Source: Chondrilla cf. caribensis (lineage: Eukaryota > Porifera > Demospongiae > Chondrillida > Chondrillidae). Taken from it: a stretch of DNA of 64,000 bases. The first letter of the stretch is position 1. The number at the start of each line of letters is the position of its first letter. The stretch lies in assembly GCA_964020155.1 (NCBI GenBank), contig OZ026559.1, forward strand, positions 3,521,674 to 3,585,673. The letters are read 5' to 3'. The translations under genes were made by a program, and so were the position numbers. Below are positions 22,864-31,609 of this stretch, one piece after another. A model generated the notes under the pieces. That model did no database searches and was not told the DNA's origin. It saw only the letters and a program-made list of their open reading frames with translations.

Positions 22864-23136
22864 CTCGGCTGACTTGACTGACTCACAAACGAACGAACTT
22901 GAAGGCTTAAACTAGAAAGTTCATATAATCACGTTGAGAATCGTGGCTAATTATAGCCAGCACGCTCGAGGTGCGAGATTACCTTCCGCCAATCAAATAA
23001 TCGTTTGATATTACACTGCGGTCCGTTTGTTAAACGCTTATTTGATTGGTTGAAACGTATGCGAATGTATCCTCCTTTAAATAGTATAATAAGTAACTGA
23101 TGTCAGTTACTCTTGCATATGCAAGAGTAACTGAAA
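22864..23136. promoter_or_regulatory. Divergent promoter region with inverted CCAAT pair and palindrome
   Basis: This 273-bp gap between two head-to-head genes contains CCAATCAAATAATCGTTT at about 22989-23006 and its near-perfect inverse AAACGCTTATTTGATTGG at about 23033-23050, with one mismatch. A 32-bp perfect palindrome lies at 23103-23134 (half-site CAGTTACTCTTGCAT), ending two bases before the transposase ATG. Facing CCAAT boxes suit a bidirectional promoter. The palindrome may be an operator-like site or an RNA hairpin in the leader; both roles are inferred. Confidence 0.55.
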
Positions 23137-24162
23137 ATGCCCTTAACAACCTATCAGAGAGAACGAGCTGTTGCCCTATGGACCCAATCTGGACGCAAAA
23201 CAACAATAGCAAAAGTTAAGAGAGACTTGGCCTTGGAAGGGATTATCGCCAGTCATGAGGCAGTCCAGAACACCATCACCAGATGGTGCGCAACAGGCAG
23301 TGTGTGTGACCGTCCAAGGAGTGGGCCTCCAAAGAAAGTCCCAGACAGTCATTATCGCTGCATCGATGACGCAATGACTCATGATGATGAGCTTACAGCT
23401 TCTTCTTTGAAGGACATCCTGACCGAGAAGTTTGGTGCAGAGAACGTGAAGTATGGCATAAGAACAATTGCTAGGATACGGAATGAACTTGGATGGACAT
23501 TCACGTCAGCTAGATATTGTCAGGCAATTCGCGATGCCAACAAGGAGAAGCGCCTTGCATGGTGTAAACAGCGTATCGACGATAAGGAGTGTTTCCAGGA
23601 TGTCATATTCACAGATGAGTCCACCTTCCAGCTGGAGAGCCACCGAAGGAAGTGCTTCCGGAAGAAGAAGACCCCAAGAAGGCTCAAATACAGGCACAAA
23701 CACCCACCTAAAATCCATGTCTGGGGAGGGATTTCAAAGCGGGGAGCAACTCACCTGGTCATGTTTGGAGGAGTCATGAATGCCACAAGGTATGGAGACA
23801 TTCTCTCAGCCTCTCTCGTGCCCTTTGTCCAGAAGACGTATCCAGATGGACACCGACTATATCAGGATAATGATCCTAAACATACAAGTAAATACATTCA
23901 GAATTTCTTTCTGCAAAATAACATCACATGGTGGAAGAGCCCAGCCGAAAGCCCTGACCTGAATCCTATTGAAAAAGTTTGGGGATCCATGAAGACATAC
24001 CTTCGTGACAAGTACAAGCCAAGGAACCTACCACAGCTCAAAGAAGGCATAAAAGCATACTGGAGCAAGCTGACACCTGAGCTGTGTGCCAGGTATATCG
24101 ACCACTTACAAAAGGTCATGCCCATTGTTGTCCAGGAAGAGGGGCGACCTTCAGGACACTGA
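23137..24162 (+). CDS. Tc1/mariner-superfamily transposase (DD34E)
   Basis: 341 residues, intronless and uninterrupted. The N-terminal paired-like DNA-binding region (residues about 1-115) includes QRERAVALWTQSG, a second helix-turn-helix and the basic linker DRPRSGPPKK. The catalytic triad is D160 (VIFTDEST), D244 (LYQDNDPKHTS) and E279 (SPDLNPIEKVWG), with 34 residues between D244 and E279. VHVWGG-type (HVWGGIS) and PKHTS motifs are intact. It would cut and rejoin DNA at TA sites, acting in the nucleus. A poly(A) signal AATAAA is at about 24302. The usual length of Tc1 transposases is about 340 residues, so it may be active. The nearest inverted repeats that enclose it are those at 21200 and 25708. 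Confidence 0.9.
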   Translation: MPLTTYQRERAVALWTQSGRKTTIAKVKRDLALEGIIASHEAVQNTITRWCATGSVCDRPRSGPPKKVPDSHYRCIDDAMTHDDELTASSLKDILTEKFGAENVKYGIRTIARIRNELGWTFTSARYCQAIRDANKEKRLAWCKQRIDDKECFQDVIFTDESTFQLESHRRKCFRKKKTPRRLKYRHKHPPKIHVWGGISKRGATHLVMFGGVMNATRYGDILSASLVPFVQKTYPDGHRLYQDNDPKHTSKYIQNFFLQNNITWWKSPAESPDLNPIEKVWGSMKTYLRDKYKPRNLPQLKEGIKAYWSKLTPELCARYIDHLQKVMPIVVQEEGRPSGH

Positions 24163-25671
24163 ACTATCTATTCTATTATTATTATTATATTCTTATTCTA
24201 TGGAAGAACAGTTTATTGTGTTTGCTAGTGTAACTGTTATAATTGTGATTGCCTTCCCTCTGCATTAGTTGTTGGGTGACATTTGACCTTTTGCGCTATT
24301 AAATAAACATTGCGTTGTTAAATTTTGATTGATTGAAAACCACAATCCCTCACTCTTCCGCGAAGTAGAAAAATGGCGGCGCTGGAACACTATCTGTTGA
24401 CGATTTGGGGTTACGAGAGCGTACTGTCTCGCAGACTGCGATAGATAGATTCAGGTAAACCTGCTCGGAACCATATGAGGTTATTGTGCTCATTATTTGT
24501 GCATTCTACACCTACAGGTGACAAATAACTCTGATAAAAGACCAGTTTTCAAGACAAATCTTGTGTTTTATTGCATTATATTTATTATTAAAGTCTGCAT
24601 TAATAAGGTCAACTCACCATGTTGTTTTTGATCTTATAAGGATTTTATTCATCTAAATTTTATTCTCATGACGTTTACATAACAGCCGCCATTTGCGATT
24701 AAAGTGACAATGATGTATGCTATACATTAATATGGGAATATCTCATCATAGTGTATAGTCCTCGAGAACCATTGCTAACCAACCCCAAACCAAAATTGTC
24801 AACCCGGAAACGTATAGAGTACATGCTGACGATTCTGGTGATTGGCTCAACGCTCCCGATTCTTGCCAGGGAAATCCGCCTTTTTCGATTTTCGAGCACC
24901 CTTTAAAGTCAGTTTGGAAGGCTCGGTTATCTGCGTTCATTTATAACGTCACCTTCGACTGTTGATTGAATGTCTAGTCAGCTGTTCTACTGAGCAATGA
25001 AGTGTCTACCCGGATCATGTAGGAAGAACAACCCCCCAGCGCCGTTGTATTCTATAGCAAGGTTAGGGTTAAGGATATAGCTAAATACGGTTGGCTTGCA
25101 TTTATATCAGTGCATCGCTCACATCAATACAATTTACAAAGTAAACATAACCCTAATCCTAACCTCGCGTCGTAAAATACAACAGCGATGGGGGTCGTTC
25201 TTCCTACAGTCCTTCATTTTTCTTTTGTTTTGGTCGTCGCGGTACTTTCCAATCAGTCTTATCGACGTAAGACACAGGTCGTTTTCTAGTTCGAAGCTGA
25301 TAAGCCATCTTGCCGTCAGTTGAGAAAGCTGAGTTGAGTAATGACACTTTAACACTATACAATAACGGAAACGGTTACCGATGACGACAACAAAATGGCG
25401 GTGGCATGCGGCTTCGATCGACATTCCGTCTAATTAGTACCAAAAAAACATCAAAGGACAGGAATGTATCACATCGAGAAAATGAGCGCAACAACTTCAT
25501 ATGCCATTTTCTGTGCGATCATGGCGAACTACCGCGCCGTACGTACGTACGTTTTCTCTCCGCGGGTACCAAGTGGTCGATCCGCAGGCGTAAACCGATC
25601 TTTCCGCAGGACGTTCATGAAAATCAACGACTTGCCGCTCTGCTATACGCAGATACCAAGCGCGGCAAGCC
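24163..25671. other. Right non-coding arm of the transposon
   Basis: No convincing gene. The ORFs at 24746, 25096, 25134, 25406 and 25464 overlap each other on both strands and match nothing I know. The stretch includes a hairpin-forming insert at 25019-25207 and, near the end, CpG-rich and ACGT-containing subterminal sequence. Confidence 0.5.
25019..25207. repeat. Imperfect inverted repeat (MITE-like fold-back)
   Basis: GTAGGAAGAACAACCCCCC onward (left arm to about 25070) is repeated inverted on the right (about 25141-25207, ending GGGGTCGTTCTTCCTAC). The arms include AGGTTAGGGTT against AACCCTAATCCTAACCT. Mismatches are scattered. It could be a nested fold-back element in the transposon arm. 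No target duplication was identified. Confidence 0.5.
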
Positions 25672-25708
25672 TGCGGAAAAATTCAGGTTTCTTGTAACAT
25701 GTACCGTA
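25672..25708 (-). repeat. Right terminal inverted repeat
   Basis: Reverse complement of 21200-21236 over all 37 bases. TA lies at the outer end (25707-25708). Confidence 0.9.
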
Positions 25709-25983
25709 TATTCAAAATGTACCAGGATAAGATAATAGTATTATATTACATAATATGTGCTATGTATGCATTGACAGTATAATAATATTATACGTTAAAC
25801 ATATATTCCACATAACTCGGTTGTTGACATTATATTATCCTTGAGAATCTTCACAGCCGATGCTAATATTGATTCATGGAAATAAGAGGTGAGTGAGTAT
25901 TTGCGTTAGGAAGACATTAGCAGTTAATCTTCACTTAGATGTTCACTACAAGAACATTACAATTGTTATTGTTTAGCTAGAAA

Positions 25984-28142
25984 ATGTCTCAGAGGTGGAT
26001 TGTAACTACTTCAGTGGTACTGTCACTTGTTGTCGTGAGTGGAGTTGTCCTCGGGGGATGGGCCCATCCTGACTGTTGTGATACCTACAAAATAATGAAT
26101 TCCATCAAAGGTGATCCTGACAACTATCAACAGCTCCTCAATGCCTTCTACCCCATCAATCGAGCTAAACCATCTAGTGTCATCATAGCCTACTTCACCA
26201 ACTACACAGACCCACTTCCTGAAGAGTGCTCACTTGGGACATATCCATGGAGGACATATCCGGGAATAAACTACACTTATCACAACATATATTGGTACAT
26301 GTGGACCACTACTATCATTATTGACATTGCTGGGGATATGGTATTGACAGAATTTGGAGAATACCTCCCAACTATAACCTACTACCAGCTGTTCAACAAA
26401 AGTTCACCTTTTGTCTTGTCTACCCAAATTGCGTGCGTTAAAATACCATTGGAATGCAAGGGATGGGGAGATCTTGGTATTGTCACCACACAGGTGAGTA
26501 GTTATGTATAAAGCATGCATGGTAATTGTCAGTGACCGAATGTGCATTGTGGGTATACCTCCAGTTAATAGTGTGCATATATTATTATAATAATTATTCC
26601 TAGTCTATATAACAGCTTTGCATTGAATAATTAGCAACAAACAATCAATTGGAGAATCTATATATATAATTCAGTTCGTTTGAAATTGTTTGTTCGCGAT
26701 TCAGGCAAAAACTACAGCACGGGGCGCCGTCAAACTCTCAAGGATTACGAAGTACGGTTCGGGAAGTGTCCTCCACGGGTTAAAATCGACCGTCTAACTG
26801 TCCATGAGGAGAACCGTCGATTTCCGGTTTTTCCTTCGCGGATGATGGCCATTTTTAATTATCGTCCCAGTGACTTCCGGTTATCAGGCGACTCGATTGG
26901 CTGTTGTTCAACGATCAAATTTAAACTTACAGTCGATATAGCAACTACCCTCTGTTGCCACCAGCGAAGATGCGCACGATCGACTCGCCGTAGCAGGTGA
27001 GCCCGCCAAAGGCAGGCTCACTTACTAGTACCCTATATGACAATACTGACTATAATATCAGTGTTGATTTAATATTCTTTCCTTACAGTGTGTACAAATG
27101 ATATGAATTCCTCATTTATACTAACAGATAAAATCAATCATATCACATGAGGAGCACTATTTAAAGGAGAAAGACAGCAGCAAACTAACAAGAATGTTCT
27201 ATAAGACACTCACCACTGGAAGTCCAGTAGTGGATGTTCGGACTAGGGATCAGTTGCTACCGTCGCTCACATAATAAACAAACAAATGAGAATGCTGGAA
27301 TTGCAATTGTGGCCCTGTTAGTTATCGCAACACCTTACATACTCTACTTCGCTGGGAAGAAGCAGTTAGAAAGTCTACAACAAAGTAGGAGCAAAGCTAA
27401 AGTACCATTCTTCTGGGCTGTAGCAAGTCTTGCTCATGTCTTCAATGTTTACATGGTAGCCAAATTGCTGACAGGAGCCTGTGATGACAATAATAATATG
27501 AAGTATGATAAACATAGAGAAGAGGCTTGTTTCTGGATTATTACAGTATTTGTATATATACACATTGTAAGTGGCATTGTAGCCTACATTCACAGCAAGT
27601 ACATTACAATTCCCATTCCCATAACATGGAGCATATTTACAAACTGTTGTAAAAGAAAACAACACAGAATCATTACAACAATATCTCTTTGGGGGATCTA
27701 CATGAGTGTAGTATTCCTATTAGTATGTCTTCCATTTCAGCTCTTGCTGGTGAGTGCTAATCCACACTTGTATGGATTTACCATTCTCACAGTGTGGTGT
27801 GCAATGTTTGTATGCATCATCATAACATCCATTCCCTTTACAATTGATCAAATCTTCATAAAAGAAGAGGAATACAGAATCACACCAAAACAAGCACTTC
27901 GGCAGATACTGCTACTCATGTTTATAGCAGTACTTGTCTTTGGATTTGGATCACTAACTTTCAGTATTACACTTGTACTACATTTGAGTAAATATGGAGA
28001 AGAGACTCGAACATTCTCCTCCTCTCTGATATTTGTACTACATCATACACTTCTACCAATAGGAGCTTGGATCATCCGTAGAGTTGGAGCGAAAGTTAGA
28101 CAGACAGTACAACAGATGCTGAATATGCAAGATGAAAACTGA
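25984..28142 (+). pseudogene. Unit 8: type-B 7TM gene with frameshift in exon 2
   Basis: Exon 1 (25984-26493, donor CAG|GTGAGT) is intact: MSQRWIVTTSVVLSLVVVSG, HPDC, core block, IIIDIAGDM, CIKIPLEC. Exon 2 starts at 27128 (AACAG|ATAAAA). Compared with unit 14, 14 nt are missing at about 27260, between GTTGCTACC and GTCGCTCAC. The spliced frame then ends at TAA 27272-27274, before TM1. Downstream the original frame is open to 28142 with all seven helices intact. A separate ORF from the ATG at 27234 would give a 302-residue 7TM protein without ectodomain, but nothing shows it is used. The intron contains a Helitron, and the 5' flank is cut off by the 4.5-kb transposon. Probably a young pseudogene. 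Confidence 0.75.
26657..27028 (+). mobile_element. 372-bp non-autonomous Helitron in unit 8 intron
   Basis: It begins TCTATATATATAATTCAG after an A and ends CTAG (27025-27028) before a T. The 3' end carries a hairpin, GTGAGCCCGCC-AAA-GGCAGGCTCAC (26997-27021), with an 11-bp stem and one mismatch, three bases before CTAG. Type-B introns of units 11 and 14 read straight through the site (GAGAATATCCTAYATGAC), so the insertion fell between A and T without target duplication, as expected for Helitrons. No Rep/helicase gene is inside; the 106-codon ORF at 26680 is fortuitous. Confidence 0.8.
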
Positions 28143-29474
28143 TCCACTTTTATCAACAACAACATACTATTCATACGTTTATATTTGCATGTTGTCAGCA
28201 TCCAAAATACAGCAATATGTACATCACAACAGTAGGTATTAACAGTATGTAAATAGTAGGTGCATTAATGGGTTCTATTATGAGGATTGTATTATTCTTT
28301 GTTTTAAATTTTATCATTTAAAGGCATTGTTGAACAAACAATTACCACTTACAATATAATATAAGTCATCATGAGTGTAGTTAGTAACACATGACAAGGT
28401 GGATTATATGGGATGCATGAGACTCAGCAAATGCACAGTGTCCATCAGGAAACAATAATCACATATGAGATGGTGGCATACAGCCTTCACCTAGGTCGTA
28501 TATATTATACAGATCTATTATAATGTCATTGGCATTATTTCAATGATTCTAGGCTTCGTGATCAATTACTAATAGATGGCAGCTTCCTATAATAGATTTT
28601 GACTAGTCACATCTACATGTCCATTTGAAATTGTAACTAATAACAGTCAAATGGAGCTGCACAGTCATGTTGAAAGACAGTATGAGTGTCCTGTACGAGG
28701 ATCAGGTGGAGCAGAAGTGCATATTCTCAAAAACCATAGGTTTAGGACCGAAAGACTGCAGTGGACATTAACACACTACAATTTTCTTAAAGGATAGAAA
28801 TTACTACAGCGTACAAAGACACGATGATACACATACAAACTATACTGACCGACCATTTTTGCTGACTATGAAACTATGATTGTGGATTTACGTGAGTACA
28901 ACGGAACAACATCATTTTTGGATGTACGACTTGAAAAACGGTGCTGTGGCTTGAAGTATTACATAAGCAAAGACACATATTACCTTCTATCATTCTTTGA
29001 TATTGCAAGAATAAGTGGAGAATACAACTATGGCCGGTCAATTTACAAAATTTTGTATATGATGAATCATAATACAATAATTTAACTATGGTGGAATTCC
29101 TCAGTGGCTTCTCGTTGGACATCTTACTTCCCATATTCAGCGCTAAAGAGAAAGAACTTCTCCAGTCATCATACCTTAGTCGCTGTCAATACTGCATGAA
29201 ACAACAGTGTCAACAATCAAAAGGGCCGGCGAATCAATGTCCTGGTTACGCTATAACAAATCACTCAACTTCAATGGAACAAGTACAAAATGTCAGGCAG
29301 AAATCATGACTTAATATAATATAATATTCACAGGCACAGGCAACCTTAGTCTAAGTTTGCCATTTCAATATACGCTGCAATAGTGCCCCGTTTCTATCGG
29401 TGGGGCAACTTACTGCTGAATGCTTCATTTGACGAATGATTTGCATTCAACAAAACCAAAAAATGACCTAAATC
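28143..29474. other. Conserved downstream block of type-B genes, copy 1
   Basis: This flank recurs after unit 11 (44084-45400) and unit 14 (52740-54110), with shared pieces such as 'catttgaaattgtgact', 'cacagtcatgttgaaagac' and 'ggtgctgtggcttgaagtatta'. ORFs here (28876, 29088 and minus-strand 28874) are not kept open in the other copies, so I do not call genes. The duplication unit thus includes more than 1 kb of 3' flank. Confidence 0.55.
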
Positions 29475-29803
29475 AAACAAGTAATTCGAGTTTAAAAACT
29501 CGTGGGGCTGCCACCCCCCGCACTCGAATTACTTGGCGTCTTTGTTAGGTTTGGAAGAAACTTTGCTGAAGTCAGCCCACGAATTCTAGCCCAATTTCAA
29601 ATTGTCAGCGTTCGAAATCGGCCATCTTTATTACGCGCAATATAAATTCTAATATAAATTCATTGTTGCAGTTACGCATAGGAACACATATTATTATATC
29701 TATCTATCTATATACAATATATATATATCTATCGAACGAGCGTTACATACCGGAAGTAGAAATGAAAACAATATAGGGGCTGCCTGCGGCAGCCCCTAAA
29801 AAT
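29475..29803 (+). mobile_element. Hairpin-ended 330-bp repeat, copy 2
   Basis: The best preserved copy. The 5' end pairs AAGTAATTCGAGT with ACTCGAATTACTT around a GC-rich middle. The 3' end is the hairpin GGGGCTGCCTGCGGCAGCCCC followed by TAAAAAT. It is not in the same place as the copies at 11204 and 54279, so insertions are independent. Confidence 0.7.
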
Positions 29804-29929
29804 ATTGACAGCCATCGCAATTATGAATGTGGGCGACCGCAATTGGACTCCGCTAATGAACGGAAACAATTACCTCGCTAACGCTCGTTAAATATTTACA
29901 GCTAGCGTCATCCTGCTAAAGTACGTTGA

Positions 29930-30660
29930 TTTCTAGGTTTAGAACAATTCCCTTGCCTCCTCTGAAGAGTCATGTTCAACCTATTCCAAAACCAATTAAT
30001 CTCCAAATTATGCTTCATTCCTGGGTACATTGCAAATGGCTTTCTACATGTATATACTAAATAGAACATATGGCATTGCAGGTGATGAAAGTTCCCACCA
30101 CTTAGGATTATTTTGCAGTGAGGCGTCAAATGATAAACGAATAACTACAATTATAAAAGTATTAATAATAATAGTAATAATACTTTCATATTCTATTTAA
30201 TTGTATTGTGTCCTGGCATACGGTACTTTCAGTGAAAAACATTGACATTCTACAGGCATACCTGTGCCAGGTTTTCTACCGTATGTAGTTGACACGTCTC
30301 TGACCTGTAAATGAATGACCTGTACTTATACTACATTCTTCAGAAAGTGATGTTCACTCAAGGCACATGTGACAATGAGCATGTCATAATTATTGCACAA
30401 TGATGGTGCGACTTGATTCGAAGGGATGAAGAAAAATGGCTTATTTGACTGATGTAAATCAGTGAATTTGAGTGTCAATCTTTTGAAATAAAGATTATCA
30501 CATAATGTTCGAAAGTACGATGTTTTCAAATCTATTAGACTTTCTGTAGTTGCCCTTAAATAGTTCATTGCCAGATGAAGGCTCATCTCTGCATTAAACA
30601 AATTCAAAATATCCAAGCAGTATTCTGATGGGGAGGATCTTTCCAAACGGACGTTACTCT
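29930..30660 (+). repeat. Segment duplicated in inverted orientation at 40320-41050
   Basis: Roughly 730 bp match the reverse complement of 40320-41050 almost throughout, for example 'ctttctacatgtatatact' and 'gccatttttcttcatccc'. Its first 200 bp also occur in direct orientation at 45410-45560 and 54110-54270. On the minus strand 30326-30646 is an open 106-codon frame. Confidence 0.7.
30326..30646 (-). other. Uncharacterised coding-like remnant
   Basis: Open frame with ILNLFNAEMSLHLAMNYLRA and KPFFFIPSNQ. The inverted copy at about 40330-40650 (+) encodes clearly related residues (LRLFNAETSLHLAMN, FFFIPPNQVTPS) but is broken by several stops. The pattern suggests an ancestral exon or element fragment rather than chance. 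No family was recognised. Confidence 0.35.
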
Positions 30661-30730
30661 TCTTACAAAGGAAGGTTTTTGCATTTCTTTTAGACTTGAA
30701 AGGCCACGTGAGGTCTGTATTCCTTTTGAT

Positions 30731-30872
30731 TACTACACTGCCCTACCAATAGCATCATGGATGATACAGGTGATGCATCAGAAGTGAAAGCAACAATGTG
30801 ACAAATCGTAAAGTATTGCTATCACAGAGCTCGAGCTCAAGGTCTAGCAGTACATTATGTATGTTGGTCAGG
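30731..30872 (+). pseudogene. Loose 3' tail of exon 2 and its flank
   Basis: 'actgccctaccaatagcatc' continues the TM7 coding end of the family (ALPIASWMIQV), then a frameshifted tail like that of units 6 and 15 (ACAATGTGACAAATCGT) and the same 3' flank ('ggtctagcagtacattatgt'). Nothing of the rest of the gene precedes it. This is a deletion remnant. Confidence 0.75.
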
Positions 30873-30874
30873 CA

Positions 30875-31409
<535 letters not shown>

Positions 31410-31609
31410 CCACATGCATCAAAACTGAAAAAAAGAATGAAAGTGAAAACTCAGTAGAAGGGAATTGTCATTAGCCAAATATACATGCCATAAACCTTCA
31501 AATTATGCTCTGTTATGGAGTGCTCCATTTTTGACAGTTATATTTCCGACTATTGTCAGTCTCACATATATATAGGAATAGGTTTTGAATGAACAGAACT
31601 GCCTTCGGG

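Larger units (their letters stand above)
21200..25708. mobile_element. 4.5-kb TIR DNA transposon carrying two divergent genes
   Basis: A 37-bp perfect inverted repeat marks the ends: 21200-21236 (begins TACGGTACATGTTACAAG) and its reverse complement at 25672-25708. The outermost TA on each side can be the target duplication, giving ends CGGTACATG. Inside are a minus-strand BEN-like gene (21871-22863) and a plus-strand Tc1-type transposase (23137-24162). CpG-rich subterminal sequence and ACGT runs lie near both ends. It interrupts the 5' flank of unit 8: flanking sequence left and right matches the continuous flanks of units 7 and 14. Whether both genes belong to one element, or the Tc1 part nested later, cannot be settled here. 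Confidence 0.75.

Noticed and set aside
26680..27000. 106-codon ORF in the unit 8 intron
   Set aside because: Lies wholly in the non-autonomous Helitron, begins within it and resembles no Rep or helicase.
28876..29085. ORF beginning MIVDLREYNG after unit 8
   Set aside because: The matching sequences at about 44902 and 53648 are interrupted by stops and shifts, so the frame is not conserved.
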